Notes under the pieces: model-generated | What the model was told of the DNA's origin: nothing | Databases searched by the model: none | Seen by the model: only the letters and a program-made list of their open reading frames with translations | Shown: positions 1 through 7,379 of the stretch, in pieces | How positions within the stretch are numbered: the first letter of the stretch is position 1 | Layout: each line of letters starts with the position of its first letter | Position numbers and translations under genes: made by a program | Source of the DNA: JAJFVC01 sp039698075 | GTDB taxonomy: Bacteria; Planctomycetota; Planctomycetia; Pirellulales; Thermoguttaceae | Reading direction: 5' to 3' | Assembly (NCBI GenBank): GCA_039698075.1 | Contig: JBDKTJ010000165.1 | Coordinates: 1 to 17,899 of the forward strand | Length of the DNA stretch: 17,899 nt

Positions 1-120
1 GGTCAAGCTGTTGACTCGAGTCGTCAAAATGGCGATCTGGACTTCCGGCGAGCCCGTATCGGTCTTGCCGCGCTGATACTCGCCGATCAATTCCGTTTTA
101 CGCTCTTTAGTAATGGCCAT
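1..120 (-). CDS. rpsO: 30S ribosomal protein S15, 5' end only (partial)
   Basis: The minus strand reads 40 codons from ATG at 120 down to the window edge without a stop. The product begins MAITKERKTELIGEYQRG and continues with a TGSPEVQIAIL-type block, the hallmark N-terminal sequence of ribosomal protein S15. S15 binds 16S rRNA in the 30S subunit and nucleates the central (platform) domain. The family is about 89 residues long, so a little under half is present and the rest lies left of the window. The start is fixed by the family N-terminus. A purine-rich GGTGGAGAAG stretch lies upstream but is too far away to be a convincing Shine-Dalgarno site. In many bacteria pnp follows rpsO, which cannot be checked here. 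Confidence 0.9.
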   Translation of the reverse strand, partial: MAITKERKTELIGEYQRGKTDTGSPEVQIAILTTRVNSLT

Positions 121-410
121 CGGTTACCGCGACTTCTCCACCTTTGGCGGACTGGGGGATTCTTGCTTCTACGGGAAGCACGCTCCTCCTACCGCGTCTA
201 AAACAACTCAGCCTACAAATGTGTTACCAACTCAACTAGTAAGCTCATCAGTGTACCAAAACGCCCATCGAATGCAACCGGGGAAAGCCAGTCCGGCACC
301 CGCGAAACCGTTTTTTTACCCCATATCACCCCAAAGAGGGTACGATTAGACGGATTAGTCAAGAAAAACGCCCGGTAAGACAGTTGCGCTAATCACATTA
401 GGGGGTGAAA
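121..410. other. Intergenic region upstream of rpsO
   Basis: This 290-base gap holds the rpsO leader and the candidate promoter at 250-277. A short palindrome, CTAAT-CAC-ATTAG, at 389-401 lies just downstream of the small membrane-protein gene and could form a weak hairpin, but it has no T-run. GATTAG occurs twice close together near 344-358. The plus-strand open frame across this region runs antisense to the rpsO start and shows no recognisable protein, so I see no gene here. Confidence 0.5.
250..277 (-). promoter_or_regulatory. Candidate sigma-70-type promoter for rpsO
   Basis: Read on the minus strand, TTGCAT (272-277) and TACACT (250-255) are separated by 16 bases. This would start transcription near 243 and give a leader of roughly 120 bases before rpsO. 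S15 commonly represses its own translation through its mRNA leader in other bacteria, but I did not identify a recognisable S15-binding fold here. The call rests only on hexamer similarity and position. Confidence 0.35.
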
Positions 411-749
411 TTACTTCGTGCGTTGGGATTCCAACGGCACCATGTAGTACTTGGACCCGTTGAATTCTTGTTCACTCCAAGTCGACGGAACCTTTTGTTT
501 TGGGATCGCGTTATAGTGATTCGTTGGCACCGTGACGTAAGCAGGCCTCTTTTCCAACGCGGCGACTCGCGACTCGAGTTTTGCCACGCGGTCCTGCAAT
601 TGCTCCCACTGCGAGACCGCGCCGCTGGGTTCCCGCTCGGCCGCAACCGTCTGAGAGACGACCGCGGCAACCGCTCGATAGGCGACAAACGTCACCAACC
701 CCGCCACCCAAAGACACGAAATGGTCCCAAGGACTCTTCGTCGCTTCAT
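411..749 (-). CDS. Small membrane-anchored coiled-coil protein, unknown function
   Basis: I do not recognise this 112-residue protein. ATG at 749 is chosen because GGGAGAA lies a few bases upstream and the product then begins with a basic MKRRR stretch followed by one hydrophobic segment (about residues 6-31), which fits a signal anchor with the C-terminus outside. A short heptad-like segment follows (LQDRVAKLESRVAALEKR, about residues 52-69) and suggests a small coiled coil or oligomerisation helix. The tail is polar, with a YVTVPTNHYNAIPK-type segment. An upstream in-frame ATG at 788 would add 13 residues but lacks a better ribosome site. It lies between the interrupted hicA and rpsO, with no sign of operon coupling. 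It could be a small envelope or cell-division-associated protein, but nothing in the sequence shows a function. Confidence 0.6.
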   Translation of the reverse strand: MKRRRVLGTISCLWVAGLVTFVAYRAVAAVVSQTVAAEREPSGAVSQWEQLQDRVAKLESRVAALEKRPAYVTVPTNHYNAIPKQKVPSTWSEQEFNGSKYYMVPLESQRTK

Positions 750-890
750 CGCGTTCTCCCTTCGGCAAGAGTTGGGCAAAACAAACATCGCAATCCGACT
801 TGCGGCCCGGAAACCTTGGACGCGGGTACGCCGCGAGAAGTTCCCATTTTCAAAAATCAGCCATCGTAACCAGACTTGCGATCTGCTTCG

Positions 891-1112
891 TTACCGCCGA
901 AGAACGTCGACAAAATCATCGACGGCAACGCCGCCTTGCTAGAGAAGACCATGAAGCGTGCCGGTTTTCAGCTCCCGATGCAACGGCACAACGCAACCGC
1001 GGTCATCGCGTCGCATCACGACGTGGCTGCCGCGTCGCCGCATGACGGCAAATCCTAACCGCTCCAACGCAGCGACGCACTGCGATCCGCTGATGCGCGG
1101 CAGTTTAGGCAC
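891..1112 (-). pseudogene. hicA: HicA-type mRNA interferase toxin, interrupted by in-frame amber codon
   Basis: A GTG start at 1112 overlaps the end of hicB by eight bases. The product begins MPKLPRISGSQCVAALERLG and contains the GSH motif (His30, the usual catalytic histidine) and the VVPLHREL-KTGTL block typical of YcfA/HicA double-stranded-RNA-binding-fold toxins, which cleave mRNA. Translation stops at TAG (939-941) after 57 residues. The same frame then continues QGGVAVDDFVDVLRR to a TAA at 891-893, and this matches the normal end of the family's last helix. A full-length product would have 73 residues, so the stop removes part of the final helix but no upstream motif. The remnant is otherwise intact, so the mutation looks recent, or it is a sequencing error. 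Whether the truncated protein is toxic is unknown. Confidence 0.75.
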
Positions 1113-1308
1113 CGGTCACCTCAAACGTGGTCAACAACGAAGGACCTGCCGCGTCGAGCGGAAATTCCTCCAAATAGAGCTCCGCCGCTTCCTTTAGATT
1201 CGACAATGCCTCGGGAATCGTCTCACCTTGGGTGGTCGTGCCCGTCTCGGGATTGAACGCCACGAATCCACCTTCAGGAGCCGGCGTAAGAACGGCGGTC
1301 AGCGTCAT
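1105..1308 (-). CDS. hicB: HicB-type antitoxin
   Basis: This is a 67-residue protein with the compact HicB/UPF0150 pattern: a beta-strand start (MTLTAVLTPAPEGGF), then NPETGTTTQGETIPEALSNL and KEAAELYLEEFPL. HicB antitoxins adopt a partial RNase-H-like fold and bind and neutralise HicA. Short versions like this one lack the C-terminal DNA-binding domain, so autoregulation through this protein alone is uncertain. The ATG at 1308 is chosen because homology begins there. A longer in-frame extension to 1383 has no family similarity. The gene precedes hicA and overlaps it, a reversed hicB-hicA order that is also seen in many genomes. It lies 65 bases downstream of comEC on the same strand. Confidence 0.85.
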   Translation of the reverse strand: MTLTAVLTPAPEGGFVAFNPETGTTTQGETIPEALSNLKEAAELYLEEFPLDAAGPSLLTTFEVTGA

Positions 1309-1373
1309 AATGCACCCGAAAAAATGTTGAGACTTTACCCCTATCACCAACATACCACCCAAGCGAGCGGTTG

Positions 1374-3893
1374 TCAATCGCACGGCCGGCTCCGGCCTGG
1401 TCCGAGCGTCGGGGCGACGTGCACGCCCGCCGGATCGATCCGCACTTGAATCGCCCCCCGATCAAAGGTGTGCAGCGTCTGCGCTCCGACCGACTCGTAG
1501 GTCGCGTTGACCGCCGGCACGTTCCAGCGACCGTCGCCGCTAAAGACGACCCATCGCGGCGCGCACCAGCGAGCCAGTTCGGGCGAATTGCTTTTTCGGC
1601 TCCCATGATGCGGCGCCAGCAGCACGTCGCAGCGCCGCGGTTCTTCGGCCAGCACCTCTTCGAGCCCCGGAGACTCCAAGTCGCCGGGCAGCAGAATCTC
1701 ATGGCCCGCAAACCGCACGGCCAACACCACGCTGTTGGCGTTTTCCGAGCCCAACGTGCCGAATCGCAACGGATGCAACACTTCGACCTCGCACCGATCG
1801 CCGACCCGAAGCCGATCGCCCGCCCGGATCTCGCGGATCGGCGTGCCCGAGGCGTCGATCGCCCGACGCAACGCCACGATGCCGGCATTTTTCTTTTCAA
1901 ACATCTGCTCGGAGACGTAAATCGCGCCGACTGAAAACTTGGCCAACAGCCTCGGCACGGCGTTGTAGTGGTCCATGTCGGGATGGGAAAGCACGACCGC
2001 GTCGATCCGTCGATGTCCGCCGTGCCACAGGCATTCCGAAATCGTGCGCGCGGCCGATTGCGGACCGCCGAGCCGTCCGGCGTCGTACAGCAACGTTCGG
2101 CCGTCGGGCAATTCCACCAGCGCGGCGCAACCGTGGCCGACGCTCAAAAACGTCGCGTCCAGCCGATGGCGATCGTGCGGCCAAAGCGACGGCCCAACGC
2201 CGATCAAAATCCAAACGGCCACCAGCGCCGCGCACCAGCGACGCGGCGGTCGCCATGGAGGCATCGCCGCCCAGACGGCCAGGCCAAGATAAAATCCCCA
2301 AAGCCAAACGTCGGACGGTCCGGGCATCCAAAAATGACTGCATGGCACGGCGGCAACCGCGTCGATTGCGCCTTCAAGTCCTCGAAACGTGACCTCGCAC
2401 ACGCGACCGCACACCAAACCCAGCGGCGGACAAATCCAGCCGAACGCCAACAACGCGAACCCGCTCAACACGCTCCACGACATCAGCGGCCACAGCACGG
2501 CGTTCAGAATCAATCCAGACAATGAACAGATATGAAACCGCGCCAACACCAACGGCAGCGTCAAACACCAAAGCACCGCGCCGGCAACCGCGATTCCCCA
2601 CGACGCCCGGATGACATAACGGCCCCATCGGCGCGGCCAACTCAAGTTTTGCTCCACCAGGCGAGCCAGTGTTTGCTTGATCCGATGCGATGCGTCGTCC
2701 CCGTGCGGACGTCGACCGGCGATCCCAATCAGCCCGGCGACGCACAGAAACGACAACTGGGCGCCGACGTCGAACAGATGCGAGGGATTGACGGCCAACA
2801 CCACCAGCGCGGCAGCCGCCAACGCGTTCATGCTCAACACTTGGCGATTCCAACACAACGCCGCACAGGCCATCAGCACCAAGACGGTGGCCCGAATGAC
2901 CGGTGGCTCGGCGTCGACCATTAAGGCGTACAAAATCGTCGTCGCCGCGATGACCAGCGCCAACGCGACGCTCGACAGCCGGGTGCGCCGCAGGAGCCAA
3001 AACAACGACCCCGCCAAAATGCCGACGTGCAATCCGGAGATCGAAAGGACATGCACGGTGCCGGTTGCCATAAACGCCTCGTTGCGCTGCGAATCGACCT
3101 CCTCACGCAGTCCCAGCAACACGGCGGCGGCCAACTCCGACTGCTCGGGCCTCAACGAGCGATCCAACAGCTCGCGGCCGCGATGCCGCAACTGCTCGAG
3201 CGATCGGACAACCGTCCAACGACCGCCCGGCTCGACCACCTGCACACACTCCGGCGCGTCAGCCCGCAGCATGCACAGCTTTCGTTCCGATCGTAACCGT
3301 GCCGCACGATCGAACTCGCCGGGGTTTTGCGCCGGCGGCGGCGCCGTCAATTGCGCGAAACACCGCACCCGATCGCCGGCGACCGCGTCGGGCGGCCGAC
3401 CCACGACCAGCAGCGTCGCTCGGCCCGAGACCGGCTGCCACGTCGAGCCGTTTCGCAGCGCGACCAGGTCGACGTCCATCCGGCTGCTTTCCCGCTCGGG
3501 CATGCCGCGCAGCGGATCGAACGCGGGCGCCGGCGTCGGACGCGGTGAACTGCAAGCCCACGCGTCGATGCAGACCGGCTGTCCGACCGGTCGAGCGTAG
3601 CGGCCCAACTCATCGGCCGCGAACAGCCGCCATTGGCAATGATGCCAAAGTCCCGCCACGGCGGCCACCGCGATCAGCAGCGCCGCGTGGCTCCAGAAAA
3701 GTCGGTCGCGTCGGACCGCCGACAGCCAGCCGAGCAGACCTCCAACCGCGACGCCGCCCCAGACCCAAACCGACAGCGGCCCGAACCGGTCGCCCACGAT
3801 GCCCAGCGACGCCGCTGCGAGCACCACGACCAGCGGCTGATACCGGGGCGAACGCTCCGTGGCTGGGGTTGGTGACGTCGTCATAACCGGCAT
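1374..3893 (-). CDS. comEC: ComEC/Rec2 family DNA internalisation protein
   Basis: A multi-pass inner-membrane channel that in competent bacteria passes single-stranded DNA into the cytoplasm. With ATG at 3893 the protein has 839 residues, the usual size for a full-length ComEC with an MBL domain. In order there is an N-terminal DUF4131-like region with several hydrophobic helices, a central competence domain (including the LSISGLHVGIL block) with many membrane segments, and a C-terminal metallo-beta-lactamase domain. That domain shows LSVGHGCAALVELPDG, SHPDMDH (about residues 636-642), LPGDLES and APHHGSRKS (about 760-768), so the metal ligands are present and it may be an active nuclease. 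An in-frame start at 3998 would run across the promoter region of the divergent gene and is unlikely; ATG at 3884 is another option. No other competence gene is nearby. Confidence 0.9.
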   Translation of the reverse strand: MPVMTTSPTPATERSPRYQPLVVVLAAASLGIVGDRFGPLSVWVWGGVAVGGLLGWLSAVRRDRLFWSHAALLIAVAAVAGLWHHCQWRLFAADELGRYARPVGQPVCIDAWACSSPRPTPAPAFDPLRGMPERESSRMDVDLVALRNGSTWQPVSGRATLLVVGRPPDAVAGDRVRCFAQLTAPPPAQNPGEFDRAARLRSERKLCMLRADAPECVQVVEPGGRWTVVRSLEQLRHRGRELLDRSLRPEQSELAAAVLLGLREEVDSQRNEAFMATGTVHVLSISGLHVGILAGSLFWLLRRTRLSSVALALVIAATTILYALMVDAEPPVIRATVLVLMACAALCWNRQVLSMNALAAAALVVLAVNPSHLFDVGAQLSFLCVAGLIGIAGRRPHGDDASHRIKQTLARLVEQNLSWPRRWGRYVIRASWGIAVAGAVLWCLTLPLVLARFHICSLSGLILNAVLWPLMSWSVLSGFALLAFGWICPPLGLVCGRVCEVTFRGLEGAIDAVAAVPCSHFWMPGPSDVWLWGFYLGLAVWAAMPPWRPPRRWCAALVAVWILIGVGPSLWPHDRHRLDATFLSVGHGCAALVELPDGRTLLYDAGRLGGPQSAARTISECLWHGGHRRIDAVVLSHPDMDHYNAVPRLLAKFSVGAIYVSEQMFEKKNAGIVALRRAIDASGTPIREIRAGDRLRVGDRCEVEVLHPLRFGTLGSENANSVVLAVRFAGHEILLPGDLESPGLEEVLAEEPRRCDVLLAPHHGSRKSNSPELARWCAPRWVVFSGDGRWNVPAVNATYESVGAQTLHTFDRGAIQVRIDPAGVHVAPTLGPGRSRPCD

Positions 3894-3922
3894 TTTGGCG
3901 GCAGCGTCGATTTTTCGCAAGC

Positions 3923-3968
3923 ATTCTACGTCCGACGGGTTTTTATTGGGCTTTTTCGCGGTTACAAT
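3923..3968. promoter_or_regulatory. Divergent promoter region between comEC and the glycosylase-rarA operon
   Basis: The 103-base gap between the two start codons carries a TACAAT -10 candidate on the plus strand (3963-3968), with a weak TTTTTA -35 at 3940-3945 and a 17-base spacer. On the minus strand a TAGAAT -10 candidate (3923-3928) lies about 30 bases before the comEC ATG at 3893, without a clear -35. The placement supports the shorter comEC start. The evidence is hexamer similarity only. Confidence 0.35.
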
Positions 3969-3996
3969 GGTGGCCGTCTCGAAACGACAACCATCC

Positions 3997-4668
3997 ATGA
4001 CGAATCATCCCCTCAACGCAGTTTATCGCCGGCTGCTCGAAACGTTCGGGCCGCAGCATTGGTGGCCCGGCGAGTCGCCGTTCGAGGTGATCGTCGGCGC
4101 CGTGCTGACGCAAAACACCAGTTGGACGAACGTCGAGCGGGCGATCCGAAATCTGCGCGAGGCGGATGTGCTCGAGCTGCGGGCCCTGGCCGACGTGCCG
4201 GTCGAGGAGTTGGAGGAGTTGATCCGCCCGGCCGGATACTTTCACGTCAAGGCCCGGCGGCTGCGCAGCCTGCTGGACTTTTTGATGGATCGCTACCAGG
4301 GATCGCTCACAAAAATGTTCGCAACGCCGCTGCCCGAGCTGCGCGAGCAACTGCTGGCCGTTCACGGCATCGGGCCCGAGACGGCCGATTCGATTTTGTT
4401 GTACGCCGGCGAGTTGCCCAGTTTCGTGGTCGACGCCTACACGCATCGCGTGTTTTCGCGTCACGGCTGGATCGGTTTCGACGCCGACTATCTTCAAATT
4501 CAAGATTACGTCCAAACGGAACTCCCGCAAGAAGTGCCGATGTACAACGAGTTTCATGCGTTGCTGGTGCGGCTGGGCAAGGATTTTTGCCGAAAGAGCA
4601 GTCCAAAATGCGAGGCGTGTCCGCTGCACGCGATGTTGCCCCAAGGCGGCCCGTTGGAACCCGAGTAG
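3997..4668 (+). CDS. Endonuclease III-like HhH-GPD base-excision DNA glycosylase
   Basis: This 223-residue protein removes damaged bases in base-excision repair. An N-terminal block (FEVIVGAVLTQNTSWTNVERAI) is followed by the helix-hairpin-helix LLAVHGIGPETADSILLYA (around 121-139), the catalytic Asp146 in VVDAYTHRVF, and a cysteine-rich tail. At the Schiff-base lysine position of bifunctional Nth (GVGRKTA) this protein has Glu128 (GIGPETA). This points to a monofunctional glycosylase of the MpgII/MagIII type, probably acting on alkylated purines. The iron-sulfur tail has Cys198-x6-Cys205-x2-Cys208, but the expected fourth cysteine is Leu214. The start at 3997 matches the family N-terminus; in-frame ATGs upstream fall in the promoter region. 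rarA follows after 24 bases, so the two are probably co-transcribed. Confidence 0.88.
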   Translation: MTNHPLNAVYRRLLETFGPQHWWPGESPFEVIVGAVLTQNTSWTNVERAIRNLREADVLELRALADVPVEELEELIRPAGYFHVKARRLRSLLDFLMDRYQGSLTKMFATPLPELREQLLAVHGIGPETADSILLYAGELPSFVVDAYTHRVFSRHGWIGFDADYLQIQDYVQTELPQEVPMYNEFHALLVRLGKDFCRKSSPKCEACPLHAMLPQGGPLEPE

Positions 4669-4692
4669 TCCCTTTCTTGCTGCGAGCCTTTG

Positions 4693-6027
4693 ATGTCGTT
4701 GTTCGACGCCAGTGAAGCCGCGAATCGTGAAAAAGCCCAGCCGTTGGCGGCTCGGATGCGGCCGCGCACGCTCGAAGAGTTCGTCGGCCAGCGGCATTTT
4801 TTGGGCGAGGGCAAGCTGTTGCGGCGGCTGTTGGCGGCCGACCGCCTGGGGTCGGTCATTTTTTACGGACCGCCCGGCAGCGGAAAAACCACCCTGGCCC
4901 GATTGCTGGCCGGCGCCACGCAAAGCCATTTTTGCCAATTGAGCGCCGTGGCCAGCGGCGTCAAGGAGCTGCGCGAAACCCTGACTGAGGCGGCCGATCG
5001 GCTTTCGACCACCGGACGGCGGACGCTGCTGTTTATCGACGAGATTCACCGGTTCAACAAAGCGCAGCAAGACGTGCTGCTGCCCGACGTCGAAGAGGGC
5101 GTCGTGATTCTGGTCGGCGCGACCACCGAAAATCCGTTCTTCACGATCAACAGCGCGCTGGTGAGCCGCAGCCGCGTGTTCCAGTTCGAGCCACTCTCGT
5201 CGGACGACATCAAAACATTGATCCGCCAGGCGCTGGCCGATCCGGATCGCGGGTTCGGCAGGCGTGAAATCCGTCTGCACGACGATGCGTTGGAGTTTCT
5301 GGCCGAGACCAGCGACGGCGACGCCCGCCGCGCGCTGTCGGCGTTGGAAATCGGCGTGCTTTCGAGCGGTCCCGGCACGGTGGAGTTCACCCGTCAGCTG
5401 GCGGCCGAGTCGGTCCAACGCAAAGCGGTGCAATACGACCGTCAAGGCGACGCGCATTACGACGCCATCAGCGCGCTGATCAAAAGCATTCGCGGCAGCG
5501 ATCCCGACGCCGCGTTGTACTGGCTGGCTCGCATGCTCGAAGGCGGCGAGGACGTGCGATTCCTGGCCCGGCGGCTGGTGATTCTGGCCAGCGAGGACGT
5601 CGGCAACGCGCATCCGGCCGCGCTGCAAATGGCGGTGGCGGCCGCGCAGGCCTGCGAATTGGTCGGACTGCCCGAGTGCCAATTGACGCTGGCCCAGGCG
5701 GTCACTTATCTGGCCTGCGCGCCGAAATCGAACGCCGCGACAGTTGGCATCGGCGAAGCGAGGGCCGACGTGCGCGAGGGTCGGCTGCTGCCCGTCCCGG
5801 TCCATCTGCGTGATTCGCATTACCCCGGTGCGAAACGGATGGGCCACGGCCAGGGCTATCAATACGCCCACGACGAGCCCGACGCCATCGCCGCGCAAGA
5901 CTATCTCGGCGTCCAACGCGAATACTATCGTCCGACCGATCGCGGCTTCGAGCGCGAGTTGGGCCAGCGACTCCAACAGATCCGAGCGAAACTCAGGGGA
6001 GAGGGGAAAGAGGAGAGAGGAGAGTGA
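4693..6027 (+). CDS. rarA: Replication-associated recombination protein A (MgsA/RarA AAA+ ATPase)
   Basis: This cytoplasmic AAA+ ATPase of the clamp-loader group acts at stalled replication forks and gaps. The 444-residue product matches the family length. Visible are the RMRPRTLEEFVGQRHFLGEG entry motif, Walker A GPPGSGKTT (Lys65), Walker B LLFIDEIHRFN (Asp116, Glu117), sensor 1 GATTENPFF (Asn147), a candidate arginine-finger segment SALVSRSRVFQF, and the C-terminal tetramerisation part with KSIRGSDPDAALYWLARMLEGGED, LVILASEDVGNA and YPGAKRMGHGQGYQYAHDEPD. ATG at 4693 is used; an overlapping TTG lies three bases earlier. It follows the glycosylase by 24 bases, so a repair operon is likely. 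The last dozen residues (RGEGKEERGE) come from a nearly pure purine tract and are outside the conserved fold. Confidence 0.95.
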   Translation: MSLFDASEAANREKAQPLAARMRPRTLEEFVGQRHFLGEGKLLRRLLAADRLGSVIFYGPPGSGKTTLARLLAGATQSHFCQLSAVASGVKELRETLTEAADRLSTTGRRTLLFIDEIHRFNKAQQDVLLPDVEEGVVILVGATTENPFFTINSALVSRSRVFQFEPLSSDDIKTLIRQALADPDRGFGRREIRLHDDALEFLAETSDGDARRALSALEIGVLSSGPGTVEFTRQLAAESVQRKAVQYDRQGDAHYDAISALIKSIRGSDPDAALYWLARMLEGGEDVRFLARRLVILASEDVGNAHPAALQMAVAAAQACELVGLPECQLTLAQAVTYLACAPKSNAATVGIGEARADVREGRLLPVPVHLRDSHYPGAKRMGHGQGYQYAHDEPDAIAAQDYLGVQREYYRPTDRGFERELGQRLQQIRAKLRGEGKEERGE

Positions 6028-6040
6028 AGGGTGGAGAAAA
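5995..6040 (+). repeat. Polypurine (G/A) tract at the 3' end of rarA
   Basis: Forty-four of 46 bases on the plus strand are purines, with thymines only at 6025 and 6032. The tract has irregular GAGAG and GGGGA units and spans the rarA stop codon (6025-6027). It encodes the Lys/Glu/Gly-rich tail. It differs sharply in composition from the balanced GC-rich coding sequence on either side. Confidence 0.6.
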
Positions 6041-6141
6041 CGCCAGAAAAACCCTTGTCGCTGGTTTGGCGGTCGCTTGCGATTTCGCCATGAATCGCCT
6101 CACGGCCCCAAAACGGGATGACCTTTCCAAAATGCAACTTG

Positions 6142-7248
6142 ATGTCCGACTCCGCTGCTAATTCTCCGAATCCAAAGCTGTCGAAGCCGGCGACGCTCAG
6201 CGACGTGGCCCGTGCGGCGGGCGTGTCGCGTTGGACGGCCGGCCGCGCGCTCAACGGCGGACGCGGCAATTCGCGCATGGCCGCCGAGACGGCCCGTCGT
6301 ATCCGCGAAGCCGCCGCCGCGCTCGACTATGCGCCCAATCACGCCGCTTTGTTGTTGCGCGGCCGCCGCTCGCAAAGTTTTGGGCTGCTGATCGCCTCGG
6401 GCGGCGATCCGTTGCGGGCGTCGCTGGTCCCCTATCTCGACGCCGAGGCGCTGCGACTGGGTTGCAGCATGTTGATCGGCGATGCGATCGGCAATCCGTC
6501 GGTCGGGCCCGACCCGTTCGACCGCTACGTCGAGGATTTCGCCCGACGCGGCGTCGACGGCGTTTTCTGCGCCGTCCACCATTGGTTCCAAGGCGACCGC
6601 CGCCGCTTGATGACGCAGCATCCGAACACGGTGTTTTACGAAGACCCGGGCGTGACGGACGCCGCCTACGTGACGGTCGATCTCGAAGAGGCCGCCCGAC
6701 AGGCCGTCGACCACCTGCTCGATCGCGGTCGCCGGCGTATCGCATTGGCGGTAATGACGCTGGCCCGACGCCCCCATTTGGCGCGACTGCGCGGCTATCA
6801 ACAAGCGTTGCAGGCCCGAGGCTTGGCGTTCGACGAACGATTGATTTTCAATGGGGCGGTGGTCCACCTCACGTTCGCCAAATACGACGAGCACCAGCGG
6901 CGCTGGCGGTTCCCCTGGCAAACCATCGACACGGCGATCGACCGGTTGGTGGTCGACTCGAAGGCGGACGCGATCGTGGCCCACGACGATTTTTGGGCCG
7001 CGGCCCTGCTCAAACGACTTCGCGCCCGAGGGTTTCGCGTGCCCGACGACGTCGCCGTCGTCGGCTACTCGAACCACTACCTGGCCGACTGGACCGACCC
7101 GTCGCTGACCACGCTCGACCTGCAACACGCGTTGGCCGCCCGGGCGATGGTCGAGCTAATGACGCGACAAATCGCCAACGGTCCGCTGCCCAAAGATCAA
7201 AGGGTCGTCAAAATCTCGCCGAAACTGATCGTTCGCGAATCGACGTAG
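6142..7248 (+). CDS. LacI-family transcriptional regulator
   Basis: A 368-residue DNA-binding regulator. The N-terminal helix-turn-helix is clear (ATLSDVARAAGVSRWTAGRAL, about 17-37), followed by the hinge helix region RIREAAAALDYAPN and a periplasmic-binding-protein-like effector domain. The effector domain carries RGVDGVFC, YVTVDLEEAARQAVDHLLDRGRRRIAL, LRGYQQALQARGL and VPDDVAVVGYSNHYLADWTDPSLTT. Family members usually sense sugars and repress nearby catabolic genes, but no sugar gene is next to it here and the ligand cannot be read from the sequence. ATG at 6142 is preferred because the HTH follows directly; an ATG at 6118 would add eight residues. Between the rarA stop and this start (6028-6141) I see no clear promoter. 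tolC begins 131 bases downstream. Confidence 0.9.
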   Translation: MSDSAANSPNPKLSKPATLSDVARAAGVSRWTAGRALNGGRGNSRMAAETARRIREAAAALDYAPNHAALLLRGRRSQSFGLLIASGGDPLRASLVPYLDAEALRLGCSMLIGDAIGNPSVGPDPFDRYVEDFARRGVDGVFCAVHHWFQGDRRRLMTQHPNTVFYEDPGVTDAAYVTVDLEEAARQAVDHLLDRGRRRIALAVMTLARRPHLARLRGYQQALQARGLAFDERLIFNGAVVHLTFAKYDEHQRRWRFPWQTIDTAIDRLVVDSKADAIVAHDDFWAAALLKRLRARGFRVPDDVAVVGYSNHYLADWTDPSLTTLDLQHALAARAMVELMTRQIANGPLPKDQRVVKISPKLIVREST

Positions 7249-7293
7249 CTTGCCTACCTTACACACTCCCCGCTTTCGCCCAATCTAATAGTT

Positions 7294-7355
7294 CCGAAAT
7301 AATTCGGCTATTCGGCATATCTTGCCGAAGACAAAGATGGCAACATAGGTTGCCA
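7294..7355 (+). promoter_or_regulatory. Cluster of three inverted repeats in the tolC leader
   Basis: Three perfect inverted repeats lie back to back between the LacI gene and the tolC-like gene. They are CCGAA-ataa-TTCGG (7294-7307), TTCGGCA-tatct-TGCCGAA (7311-7329) and TGGCAAC-atag-GTTGCCA (7338-7355). The TTCGG and CCGAA arms each occur twice, so the first two hairpins can re-pair with each other in mutually exclusive ways. The third ends 24 bases before the tolC ATG. None is followed by a clear T-run, so a simple terminator is unlikely. They could be operator sites (including for the adjacent LacI-type protein) or an RNA switch in the leader. Confidence 0.5.
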
Positions 7356-7379
7356 GTCTGTCCCGAGGGGGCGTCTTTC

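Noticed and set aside
225..255. CTGATGAG on the minus strand, reminiscent of a hammerhead ribozyme core
   Set aside because: The required GAAA after stem II and the closing stem I/III helices are missing.
113..349. Plus-strand 78-codon open frame starting inside the rpsO start region
   Set aside because: It runs antisense to the rpsO start and leader, has no recognisable protein features, and has no ribosome site.
939..941. Programmed amber decoding (for example pyrrolysine) in hicA
   Set aside because: There is no supporting element or pylTSBCD-type gene in the window. A nonsense mutation or sequence error is simpler.
1309..1383. N-terminal extension of hicB overlapping the end of comEC
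   Set aside because: HicB homology begins exactly at the ATG at 1308, and the extension has no family similarity.
3894..3998. N-terminal extension of comEC to an ATG at 3998
   Set aside because: The extra 35 residues are polar, unlike the family, and would overlap the divergent gene's start and promoter. ATG at 3893 sits just upstream of the first conserved region.
3943..5976. Minus-strand open frame of 677 codons opposite the glycosylase and rarA
   Set aside because: It lies fully opposite two clear conserved genes. Long reverse open frames are expected from GC-rich third-position bias, and its Gln/Arg/His-rich product matches no family.
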